In this document: positions 1 through 6,243 of the stretch, in pieces
Layout of the letters: the number at the start of each line of letters is the position of its first letter
How positions within the stretch are numbered: position 1 is the stretch's first letter
Assembly (NCBI GenBank): GCA_003249585.1
Contig: QKIM01000635.1
Coordinates: 1-14,005, forward strand
Direction: 5' to 3'
Origin: Deltaproteobacteria bacterium
GTDB lineage: Bacteria; Myxococcota_A; Polyangia; HGW-17
DNA: 14,005 nt
Made by a program: the position numbers and the translations under genes
The notes under the pieces: model-generated
Told to the model about the DNA's origin: nothing
The model's database searches: none
The model's input: only the letters and a program-made list of their open reading frames with translations

Positions 1-2
1 AG

Positions 3-920
3 CGGCTCATCGCGCGCCGCCCTGTCCCGCTGCACATCGATTACGCCAAAGCCGCGGGAGAGCTTCCCGTGGTGCGGGCCGACGCGCTGTATCAGCGGGC
101 CTCACTGGCGGCTGAGCTGGTTTCGGGGAGTCTGACCGGCGAGAGTCTCCAGGTCGCCTTTGATACCCCCTCGGCGGTACGCGAGGCCAGGGAGATCCTC
201 TGGCGGGAGCTGCGGAAACCCATTGAAAACGACGGCGTCGTGGCCTATTTCTTCGGTCGCCCCGTCTCCCGGCTGTTTTCACGGCTGCTCATCCACACGC
301 CCCTGACACCGAACCACGTGACCATCCTGAGCTTCATCGCCGCTACGGTCGGGGCGCTCTTCGTGGCCTGGCCAGCGACCATCCTGCTGGGAGCGGCTTT
401 CTACTGGCTCTCCTTCGTCTTCGACTGCGTCGACGGAGAGATCGCCCGGCTCAAATTCATGGGCTCCATCCTTGGGCAATGGCTCGACACCGTAGCGGAC
501 GATCTGGCCACGACCTTCTTCTCGCTGGGGCTGGGTGTGGTCCTGTATCGCATCACCGGGGCCCAGCTGTACATGGTGCTTGGGGCCGTGAGCGCCGCTC
601 TCTATCTGCTGTGTTCGCTCCTGGTGTATCGTGTGCTCCACCGCATCGGGGTCATCGATACGGCGCAGTACCCCTATTTCTTCATGGGAGAGGGTGGCGC
701 GGCCGGGAAGGAGAAGGGACTGTTCACCTATGTCGCCTATCTCTTCCGCCGGGACGTGATTCTCTTCATCCATTTGATTTTTGCTATTTTCGGCCTATAT
801 AAGGCAATGTTCTGGATGCAGGTCGGGCTCAATTTCGGCATGAACGCCATCACCCTCCTGGATCAGGTCGTGCGACTCGCGACGGGGAACTGGCCCCGGC
901 GCCAGGCCGATCAGCACTGA
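3..920 (+). CDS. CDP-alcohol phosphatidyltransferase domain protein, 5'-truncated, probably fused to a nucleotidyltransferase
   Basis: The reading frame is open to the left window edge, so the gene starts upstream; the internal GTG at 69 is not a convincing start. The family signature D-x2-DG-x2-AR-x8-G-x3-D-x3-D is complete at bases 423-500 (DCVDGEIAR, then G, D, D at the expected spacing). These Asp residues bind the metal and CDP-alcohol. Several hydrophobic segments surround it, so the enzyme is an inner-membrane protein that joins a CDP-activated alcohol to an acceptor alcohol or phosphate. Ahead of the membrane part lie FDTPSAVREA and LRKPIENDG, then RPVSRLFSRLL and TPNHVT. As I recall the family, this order resembles the junction in bifunctional enzymes such as inositol-1-phosphate cytidylyltransferase/di-myo-inositol-phosphate-phosphate synthase. 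The substrate cannot be read from the fragment. The family call is firm; the fusion is an inference. Confidence 0.85.
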   Translation, partial: RLIARRPVPLHIDYAKAAGELPVVRADALYQRASLAAELVSGSLTGESLQVAFDTPSAVREAREILWRELRKPIENDGVVAYFFGRPVSRLFSRLLIHTPLTPNHVTILSFIAATVGALFVAWPATILLGAAFYWLSFVFDCVDGEIARLKFMGSILGQWLDTVADDLATTFFSLGLGVVLYRITGAQLYMVLGAVSAALYLLCSLLVYRVLHRIGVIDTAQYPYFFMGEGGAAGKEKGLFTYVAYLFRRDVILFIHLIFAIFGLYKAMFWMQVGLNFGMNAITLLDQVVRLATGNWPRRQADQH

Positions 921-962
921 TTTCCCACCGGCCGCCCACGCCGGTACACAAGGAGTACCCAC

Positions 963-1487
963 ATGAAAAAAATGGTTCTGACAACCCTTCTGCTCTCCTC
1001 CGTGGCCCTCTTCGCCTGTCAAAAGAAGCAAGAGGAAGGCACGAAACTGACGGGAAAACTGTCGACCCTCCCCACCTTCTCCATTCCGAGCCTCTGGGGC
1101 GGGACCTGCACCCCCAAGGACTACCTGGGCAAGCCCGCCATCGTTGAGGTCTGGTCCTACCGGTGTCCCCACTGCCGGCACCAGGCCAAGTACTTCGAGG
1201 AGCTGGCCAAGGATCTCGACTTCTCCAAGTACGCCATCGTCTCCATCCACTCCGGCGGCGGCGAACGCGTCAAGGACGAGGTGGCCAAACACTTCACAAA
1301 CAAGAAGATCCAGGTGTGTCTCGATGACGGTTCCTACTCGAAGGCCCTCAGGACCCTCCCCAAGGAGCTGCAGATCCGTGGCATCCCCCACATGTATGTG
1401 GTCAACGCCAAGGGTGAGGTGACCGAGATCCTCCGCGGCGCCCGTCCTGCCTCCGTCATCAGGAAGAAGCTTCAGTCCCTCAAGTAG
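963..1487 (+). CDS. Thioredoxin-fold (TlpA/AhpC-TSA-like) lipoprotein
   Basis: This 174-residue protein starts with a short lysine n-region and a hydrophobic core ending in LFAC, giving a lipid-modified Cys19. It is therefore probably a membrane-anchored periplasmic or outer-membrane lipoprotein. The mature part has the thioredoxin layout: a WSYRCPHC segment with active-site Cys68 and Cys71, and the cis-proline strand GIPHMYVV with Pro142 followed by the usual N-x-KGEV turn. Cys49 and Cys119 are extra and could form a second disulfide. The likely role is thiol-disulfide exchange or cytochrome c/envelope protein maturation; the exact partner is unknown. An AGGAG at 951-955 lies 7 bases before the ATG. 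It follows the phosphatidyltransferase gene by 42 bases and may be cotranscribed. Its last 8 bases overlap the convergent Nudix gene. Confidence 0.85.
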   Translation: MKKMVLTTLLLSSVALFACQKKQEEGTKLTGKLSTLPTFSIPSLWGGTCTPKDYLGKPAIVEVWSYRCPHCRHQAKYFEELAKDLDFSKYAIVSIHSGGGERVKDEVAKHFTNKKIQVCLDDGSYSKALRTLPKELQIRGIPHMYVVNAKGEVTEILRGARPASVIRKKLQSLK

Positions 1488-1968
1488 GAATTCCCCAGGC
1501 AGCCACGACATCCATGATCAGGGGATGAAGCTCGCAGTAGTATTTCCCGTGCGCCTTGAGGAAGGGCTCGGGGAGGTCGTCGGGCTCGACGAAGCGGCCT
1601 TCCAGGACCTCGAGGCGCTGCAGGCGGAAGCCTTCCTTGGAGCGGATGCGGCCGAGGTAGAAGAGGTTCTGGTGATCGCGGGCGCTGGCGTCCACGCCCA
1701 GGAGGGTCAGATCCGTGGCTGTGAGTCCCGTCTCCTCGCGAACCTCTCTGAGGGCCGCCTCCTCACAGGTCTCGCCGCGGGCCAGGTACCCGCCGGGGAA
1801 CCCGAACGCCTGACGGGGCCAGAAGCGGTGCCGCTGCACATAGACCCTGCCGTCGTCGTCGAAGAGGATGGCGGTGATGCCGATGAGGAAGCGGGGCGCC
1901 ACCCTGCGGGCGATCTTGCGGATGGCCCAGCGTATCGGTTTGGTGAAGAGCTGTCCGGGGGTGGTCAT
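1480..1968 (-). CDS. Nudix hydrolase
   Basis: This is a 162-residue protein with a complete Nudix box G-x5-E-x7-RE-x-x-EE-x-G-U at residues 60-82 (GYLARGE ... REVREETGL). The glutamates of REVREE coordinate the metal used to hydrolyse a nucleoside diphosphate linked to another group. The core starts near residue 28 with a strand typical of the family (ITAILFDDDGRVYVQRHR), followed by FGFPGG just before the box. The first 27 residues are basic and amphipathic, which is not part of the fold. The substrate (oxidised nucleotide, ADP-sugar, NADH or other) cannot be told from the box. The ATG lies 3 bases after the stop of the DJ-1 gene and has no clear Shine-Dalgarno sequence, so translation is probably coupled. 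It is the last gene of the PilZ/DJ-1/Nudix operon. Confidence 0.9.
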   Translation of the reverse strand: MTTPGQLFTKPIRWAIRKIARRVAPRFLIGITAILFDDDGRVYVQRHRFWPRQAFGFPGGYLARGETCEEAALREVREETGLTATDLTLLGVDASARDHQNLFYLGRIRSKEGFRLQRLEVLEGRFVEPDDLPEPFLKAHGKYYCELHPLIMDVVAAWGIPT

Positions 1969-1971
1969 GGC

Positions 1972-2553
1972 CTAGTACTGGGCGAGGACGCCCCGGTTGA
2001 CCGCGTCGGCGATCTTCGGGCCCCGCAGGAGATGGATCAGGTGGAGCCCGAATTCACAGGCGGTCCCCGGTCCCCGGGAGGTGACGACGTGTCCGCTCAC
2101 GACCACCCGTCGTTCGCTGTAGCGACCGAGCAGCCCCTCGGAGAAGCGTTCCCGGACGGCCGGGTGGGAGGTGAAGGCGTCGAGGTGGTCGAGAATGCCG
2201 CATCGCTCGAGGATCAGTGGTGCGGCGCAGATGGCACCGATGAGGACGCCGTGGTCCCAGGCGGTGCGGATGTACTGAAGGATGGAGGGGATCTCCAGCA
2301 GGGTGGTCACGTTGTCCATCCCTCCCGGAAGCACGACGGCGTCAAAGGAGGTGTCCAGGTGGTCTTTTGCAGCCTCGGGGATGTACAGGGTGACATTTCG
2401 GGAGGCGTTTACCACCCCCGGGGTCGTGGTGGCGAGGGTGCACCGGACGCCGCCGCGGCGCAGCATGTCCACGGTGGCCACGAGCTCCGTCTCCTCGACG
2501 CCGGGAGCGAAGAGGAAGAGTGCTGTCCTGGGCGTGTCCTCTTCGCTAGACAC
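1972..2553 (-). CDS. DJ-1/PfpI family protein (class I glutamine amidotransferase-like)
   Basis: The product is close in layout to human DJ-1 and bacterial YajL. Counting from the GTG start at 2553 (193 residues), the nucleophile elbow GAICAAP places the reactive cysteine at 109. TSHPA places the partner histidine at 130, and GVEETEL places the conserved glutamate that tunes the cysteine at 23. The late segment TSRGPGTACEFGL is also a DJ-1/YajL hallmark. Proposed family roles are oxidative-stress sensing, chaperone and glyoxalase/deglycase activity; which applies here is unknown. I chose GTG because AGGAG sits 7 bases before it. An in-frame ATG at 2568 would add five residues but has no ribosome binding site. 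The start overlaps the end of the PilZ gene by 8 bases. Confidence 0.9.
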   Translation of the reverse strand: MSSEEDTPRTALFLFAPGVEETELVATVDMLRRGGVRCTLATTTPGVVNASRNVTLYIPEAAKDHLDTSFDAVVLPGGMDNVTTLLEIPSILQYIRTAWDHGVLIGAICAAPLILERCGILDHLDAFTSHPAVRERFSEGLLGRYSERRVVVSGHVVTSRGPGTACEFGLHLIHLLRGPKIADAVNRGVLAQY

Positions 2554-2914
2554 TGCGCAACTCCTCATTGGTGCTGAGGGTGATGATGGCGTTCATGGCG
2601 CGGTCGCTCAGGTGGAGAAAGGCCAGGCCGCAGCCGGTGTGTTTCTCGTCCCGGGGGATGGTCCAGCGGACCTCTGTGGGGACCGTCTCCTGGGGCAGGC
2701 CCGGGAGGGTGAGGAGGAGGGTGATGCGGTCACCGACGTGGAGCTTTCCGGCGAACGTGATGAAGATACCGCCGAGGCTCAGGTTCGAGGCGACGGCCGG
2801 GATCGTCTCATCCGACATCTGCACCGTGATATCGGTCTCATAGGGAAAGCGCCTGTGGGCGCGGCGGCTGTTCTTGAGTAAATGCAGGGAGTTTTCTAGC
2901 TCTGTCTTGCTCAT
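2546..2914 (-). CDS. PilZ domain protein, putative c-di-GMP receptor
   Basis: This is a 122-residue single-domain protein. It carries both c-di-GMP binding motifs of the PilZ family: the arginine motif RRAHRR at residues 17-22 (two overlapping R-x3-R) and N-x-S-x-x-G at 44-49 (NLSLGG). Six beta strands can be followed, with GDRITLLLTLP and TEVRWTIP in the typical middle positions. No effector domain is attached, so it would act by binding a partner. I chose ATG 2914 because GGAG lies 6 bases upstream and a likely promoter lies just ahead. The upstream in-frame ATG at 2959 falls within or before that promoter. It is the first gene of an operon with DJ-1 and Nudix proteins and is preceded by the transglutaminase-like gene on the same strand. 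Confidence 0.9.
   Translation of the reverse strand: MSKTELENSLHLLKNSRRAHRRFPYETDITVQMSDETIPAVASNLSLGGIFITFAGKLHVGDRITLLLTLPGLPQETVPTEVRWTIPRDEKHTGCGLAFLHLSDRAMNAIITLSTNEELRSV
2561..2565 (-). promoter_or_regulatory. Shine-Dalgarno for the DJ-1 gene
   Basis: AGGAG on the minus strand lies 7 bases before GTG at 2553. It is inside the last codons of the PilZ gene and overlaps the alternative ATG at 2568, which argues that the GTG is the used start. Confidence 0.6.
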
Positions 2915-2920
2915 GTGCTG

Positions 2921-2924
2921 CTCC
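2921..2924 (-). promoter_or_regulatory. Shine-Dalgarno for the PilZ gene
   Basis: GGAG on the minus strand, 6 bases before ATG 2914. It supports this start over the upstream in-frame ATG at 2959. Confidence 0.5.
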
Positions 2925-2947
2925 GATGGATAAGGGCCTGTATGCCC

Positions 2948-2975
2948 AGCATACCGCATCTGAAGCGCTTTACAA
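2948..2975 (-). promoter_or_regulatory. Possible sigma-70-type promoter for the PilZ/DJ-1/Nudix operon
   Basis: On the minus strand TTGTAA (2970-2975) and TATGCT (2948-2953) are separated by 16 bases. Each box matches four of six consensus bases. Transcription would start near 2941, leaving a leader of about 27 bases before ATG 2914. The surrounding 2950-2985 stretch is AT-rich against a GC-rich background. This is inferred from pattern only. Confidence 0.4.
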
Positions 2976-3003
2976 ACCTTTTATGGAGAGAAGGAGGGTG
3001 TGG

Positions 3004-4674
3004 TTACTTCCCGAGAGTATGGGAGTGGATCTTCAGGGTGCCGATGGACTGGATCCACTGGCTGTCCATGACATCCCCCATCATGATATGGGAGACATCA
3101 GCCGGGACCTGATTCCAGGTGGGATCCACGTCGATCCAGCGGCCCAGCCACACCTGCACCCACATGTGGTAACCGAAGAGATGACGGGTTCCGAGCTTCA
3201 CCAGGCCGACCCCGCCCACTCGCCGCGCGGGGATGCCCAGGGAGCGGGCCAGGGCGGTGAACAGGAGGGAGTGTTCCGTGCAGTCGCCCTTTTTGAACCT
3301 CGCCACGTTCACCGCAGAGTCGAAGTCGTAGAACATCTTGTCTTCTATGGTGCGGGCCACGAAGGCGGTCAGGAGTTTCACCCGGTTCAAGGGATTGTTC
3401 TCCTTCTTCACCGCCTTGGCGGCCATCTCCTTGATGACCGCGTGATCGCTCTCCACGCCGGGGCCCGGTTTCGTGAAGGGGAGGATGTCCCTGGGGATGG
3501 TCCCCAGGGTCAGCCCCTTGAGGCTGTCCCGTTTCAGTTTGAGGGTAAAGGTGTCCTTCGCGCCGAACGAGACGTGATACCGTGAGGTGTTGAAATATTG
3601 GATATCTTTTGGATAGCTCCCCTTCATGCGCAGGGTGAGCGAGGGGGTCTCCATGGTGAGGCCCTTGATCGTGGAAGGGATCATGGCCATGAAGCCCAGA
3701 TCGTCCACGGCGCGAATGTCCTGGGCCGTCTTCTTCTCCTCGCGTTTGATGGTGAACATGCCGATCTGGCCCTCGAGGATCTTGCCCGAAGAGTCCAGCA
3801 TGGCGTTGAAACGGGAGCGGGGCACCGACGTGAAGATGAGGGCCTTGTAGACGGTGGAGGCCACGCCGGAGACAGGGACCTTCTCGGAGCTCAGGATCTT
3901 GAGGACTTCCTGGGCCACCAGCTGGTGGGTGTGGATGAAGCGCCGGGTCTTGAAGACTGGGGATTTCCCGAGGTTGCCCCTGGAGATGGTGTAGAAGAGC
4001 GCCAGCTCACTGTCCGACAGGGTTCCGGGATTGTCGGTGATGGGGACGGTTTTGACCACGGCCTTGTCCGGGGAGGAGGCCAGGGCGCTTCTGGAGGTGA
4101 AGGTGTAGACACCTCCGGTCCCGAGGGTGAGGGTGTAGGTGCCCTTCTCCATGGGGGTGCTCTGGGTGATGGTCTGGGAGACCAGGAGCCCTTTGCCGAC
4201 CCCCTGGTAGACGAATTCCATACCGATGGTGGAGGTTTTTCGGCCCTGGAGGTTGATGAGCTCGATGTGGATCCGCTGCCGGTTGACGATCTCGAGCTTG
4301 CCCCCGACCGTGCGTTTCTCCCAGGCGGAGGTAAACCACCCCATTTTCTTGCCCATGACGTAGAGCCCATACCACAGCTCTCCGCCCAGGGAGTCCACCT
4401 CCTTCACCAGATCCTTCAGGGGGACGTTCAGCAGCGGCGTCTGGGCCATGAGGGCCTTCTCGTTGGTCTTTCCCGCGGGGGGATAGGCAACAGGCGCCAT
4501 GACGGAGGAGGGGCCCTTTGTCATGGCGTGCATCACCGGAGGCATGGCGTGCATCACCGGGGTCATGGCCTTCATGACGGGGACTGTTGGGGGAGCCTTC
4601 GGTGGGTCCTCGGTGCGGGATTTGGAACCGCAGGAGAGGGTGGTCAGGAGGATGAGCAGGGGGAGAAGACGCAT
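3004..4674 (-). CDS. Transglutaminase-like domain lipoprotein
   Basis: This 556-residue protein starts with a lipoprotein signal ending in TTLSC (Cys15), so it should be anchored facing the periplasm. A low-complexity Pro/Met/His region follows, with three 7-residue repeats VM(H/K)AM(T/P)(P/K) at 33-53. Residues about 85-400 look like a beta-rich region that I do not recognise. The C-terminal 130 residues hold the transglutaminase/protease-like core: KGDCTEHS gives Cys465, GYHMW gives His503 and DVDPTW gives Asp517, the full catalytic triad. Bacterial members usually act as cysteine proteases or peptide/amide ligases rather than protein crosslinkers. The start has GAGGT just upstream. It follows the zinc-ribbon membrane protein by 64 bases on the same strand, so the two are probably cotranscribed. 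The triad makes the domain call firm; the substrate is unknown. Confidence 0.85.
   Translation of the reverse strand: MRLLPLLILLTTLSCGSKSRTEDPPKAPPTVPVMKAMTPVMHAMPPVMHAMTKGPSSVMAPVAYPPAGKTNEKALMAQTPLLNVPLKDLVKEVDSLGGELWYGLYVMGKKMGWFTSAWEKRTVGGKLEIVNRQRIHIELINLQGRKTSTIGMEFVYQGVGKGLLVSQTITQSTPMEKGTYTLTLGTGGVYTFTSRSALASSPDKAVVKTVPITDNPGTLSDSELALFYTISRGNLGKSPVFKTRRFIHTHQLVAQEVLKILSSEKVPVSGVASTVYKALIFTSVPRSRFNAMLDSSGKILEGQIGMFTIKREEKKTAQDIRAVDDLGFMAMIPSTIKGLTMETPSLTLRMKGSYPKDIQYFNTSRYHVSFGAKDTFTLKLKRDSLKGLTLGTIPRDILPFTKPGPGVESDHAVIKEMAAKAVKKENNPLNRVKLLTAFVARTIEDKMFYDFDSAVNVARFKKGDCTEHSLLFTALARSLGIPARRVGGVGLVKLGTRHLFGYHMWVQVWLGRWIDVDPTWNQVPADVSHIMMGDVMDSQWIQSIGTLKIHSHTLGK
4516..4578 (-). repeat. 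Three 21-base tandem repeats inside the transglutaminase-like gene
   Basis: Units 4558-4578, 4537-4557 and 4516-4536 encode the heptapeptides VMKAMTP, VMHAMPP and VMHAMTK. The unit length keeps the frame, so copy number can change without breaking the protein. The third unit is followed by a weak partial copy (VMAP). Confidence 0.8.
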
Positions 4675-4738
4675 GGTGACCTCGCGGGCGTATGGGCCCC
4701 TGGAATGTCGATGAGAAGAGGCGGGGGAGGGGCGGGGG

Positions 4739-6058
4739 TTATTTCTTTTTCTTCTTGAGCTTCTCTTCGAGGGATTTCATGACGGCGGGCAGTTCCTCGC
4801 CGAGGATCTTCCGGGCGGCCTTGAGCTCCGTCTCGAACTCGGTGGTGAGGGCCTTGGCTTCGGCGGCCTTGCCCTGATCGTAGAGCTGGACGATCTTGTA
4901 GGCCTTGGGCATGGCCTCGCAGAGCTTGGCTCCGCCCTTGGCAGCTACGTCCATGTATTCTTTGAGCTTCGGGTTGTCTTTGTAGAACTCGAGGTCCGTG
5001 TGGTCGGCGATCATCTTGTCCTTGATGCCGGTGAAGCTCATGGTGATGTCGTTCTGACAGCCCGTGCCCCAGTCCTTGATGTACTTGGTGTAGGTGTCGC
5101 CGAACCAGCCCTGGATGGATGCCTGGTAGGTGCCGTACTGGTTGCCCCAGCCCTTTACCTGGACGAAATCAACACCCTTGTGCTTGAAGGTGTAGCGGAG
5201 CTTGGTCTTGAAACCCTTGGAGGTGGCGTCGTGGTATCCCAGGAGGCTCTTGATGACGGCGGGGCCCTTGTAGACCGCGGCGCACCCGCTGGCGACGATG
5301 GAGGTCTTCTTCTCGCTGGGGTTGAATTTGGCGTCCCAGGTGTTGATCCAGTGGGCCTTTCCGGTCTCGAAGTCGCTGAAGGGCTTGACGGATTTGCCTG
5401 TGAAGTTGATGGTGAGGAACCGGTTGGGTTTGGAGAAGAGGTCGACCGCGGGGACGAACTTGGCCACGATGTCCATGGTCATGTCGGCAGCTCCGCGGAT
5501 GTTGGTGATGCGGGCCGGGCAGGTGTACCAGTCTTCGTTGGTGGTGGCGCTGCCGGTGCCCGGCATGATGATGCTGCGGTACTGGTCCTCTTTGTTGTAG
5601 GTGAGCTGGGTCTGGAAGGTGTAGCCGGCTTCCTGGTAGCTCTTGCAGGTCTTCTGGAAGAAGAAGTCGATCTTCTTTTTGACCTGTTTGTCAAGTTCTT
5701 TCATGGACTTGACAAATTTTATGTCGATGCCCTTGGGAGAGGCCTTGCCGCTGCCGCCGCCGCCCTTGTCCTTGTTCATCATGTACCAGCCGCCGGCGGC
5801 GAGGAGCAGCACGACCACGACGATTCCGGCGATCATGGGGGTCTTGGACTTGGGGGCCTCGACCTTGAGCTCGGAGTCTGCAAAGCTCTCGATGTATTCA
5901 CCGGAATAGCCCATCATGACGGGGGCCGCCACGGGCTCCGGCTCGACCTCGGGCTCGGGCTCGGGCTCGGGGAGAATGTGGAAGCAGAAGGGACAAAGCT
6001 CATTGTCTTTTCTGAGTTCTTCCGATATTTGCTCGTAACAGTGCGTACATACGATCAT
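4739..6058 (-). CDS. Zinc-ribbon single-pass membrane protein with large unrecognised C-terminal domain
   Basis: This is a 439-residue protein in four parts. Residues 4-25 form a CxxC...CxxC zinc ribbon (Cys4, 7, 22, 25). Residues 30-43 are a Glu-Pro repeat. One hydrophobic helix spans about 75-94 (IAGIVVVVLLLAAGGW). A Gly/Ser/Lys linker leads to about 330 residues that match no family I recognise. With a cytoplasmic ribbon, the C-terminal part would lie in the periplasm; it has several cysteines, is rich in Lys, Tyr and Trp, and ends in a poly-Lys tail. I chose ATG 6058 over an in-frame ATG at 6085 because GGAGG lies 8 bases before it and the protein then begins directly at the ribbon (MIVCTHC). 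It precedes the transglutaminase-like lipoprotein gene and is divergent from the TatD gene. The domain layout is seen; the function is unknown. Confidence 0.8.
   Translation of the reverse strand: MIVCTHCYEQISEELRKDNELCPFCFHILPEPEPEPEVEPEPVAAPVMMGYSGEYIESFADSELKVEAPKSKTPMIAGIVVVVLLLAAGGWYMMNKDKGGGGSGKASPKGIDIKFVKSMKELDKQVKKKIDFFFQKTCKSYQEAGYTFQTQLTYNKEDQYRSIIMPGTGSATTNEDWYTCPARITNIRGAADMTMDIVAKFVPAVDLFSKPNRFLTINFTGKSVKPFSDFETGKAHWINTWDAKFNPSEKKTSIVASGCAAVYKGPAVIKSLLGYHDATSKGFKTKLRYTFKHKGVDFVQVKGWGNQYGTYQASIQGWFGDTYTKYIKDWGTGCQNDITMSFTGIKDKMIADHTDLEFYKDNPKLKEYMDVAAKGGAKLCEAMPKAYKIVQLYDQGKAAEAKALTTEFETELKAARKILGEELPAVMKSLEEKLKKKKK
5948..5971 (-). repeat. Hexanucleotide repeat coding for Glu-Pro
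   Basis: Four perfect CTCGGG units on the plus strand (CCCGAG on the coding strand) encode alternating Pro-Glu in the zinc-ribbon protein. Flanking imperfect units extend the tract toward 5933. Slippage would change length by two residues in frame. Confidence 0.8.
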
Positions 6059-6066
6059 GGTAGTAA

Positions 6067-6071
6067 CCTCC
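6067..6071 (-). promoter_or_regulatory. Shine-Dalgarno for the zinc-ribbon gene
   Basis: GGAGG on the minus strand, 8 bases before ATG 6058. It decides the start, since the upstream ATG at 6085 has no such site and lies at the predicted transcription start. Confidence 0.7.
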
Positions 6072-6087
6072 GGCAACAAACCCATAT

Positions 6088-6116
6088 ATCATAGTGAGCG
6101 TGGGGATTTCCAGCAA
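6088..6116 (-). promoter_or_regulatory. Possible sigma-70-type promoter for the zinc-ribbon/transglutaminase pair
   Basis: On the minus strand TTGCTG (6111-6116) and TATGAT (6088-6093) are spaced by 17 bases. The -10 box matches five of six consensus bases; the -35 box is weak at three of six. Predicted initiation near 6081 gives a leader of about 23 bases. Pattern inference only. Confidence 0.45.
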
Positions 6117-6159
6117 AAAAGGGGTCATGGTCGGTGAAAGTACCGATTTTCAAGGGCTC

Positions 6160-6191
6160 CCACATGTGGTAAGACCACAGGAACCACAGGA
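6160..6191 (+). promoter_or_regulatory. Palindrome, hairpin and direct repeats in the divergent intergenic region
   Basis: Bases 6160-6169 form the perfect palindrome CCACATGTGG. TGTGGT (6165-6170) and ACCACA (6174-6179) can pair around an AAG loop. ACCACAGGA occurs twice back to back at 6174-6182 and 6183-6191. The cluster lies between the zinc-ribbon gene and the TatD gene (6059-6243) and could be an operator or a leader structure for tatD. No known regulator site is recognised. Confidence 0.4.
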
Positions 6192-6243
6192 ATGTCCACG
6201 CCGGGGGTGCCCGGACCCATGGACCCCTTGGAGTGCAGTTGCC

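Noticed and set aside
4516..4578. CRISPR-like short repeats
   Set aside because: The 21-base units are directly adjacent with no spacers and are in frame within a coding gene.
3598..6094. Two long plus-strand frames (3598-4758 and 5000-6094) opposite the transglutaminase-like and zinc-ribbon genes
   Set aside because: Both are Gly/Val/Asp/Leu-rich shadow translations and lack motifs; the minus-strand genes have catalytic residues, zinc ligands and proper ribosome binding sites.
6094..6243. N-terminal extension of the TatD protein from an upstream ATG at 6094
   Set aside because: The family starts at M-I-D-T-H-C-H, and the extension runs through the palindrome and repeats and the minus-strand promoter candidate.
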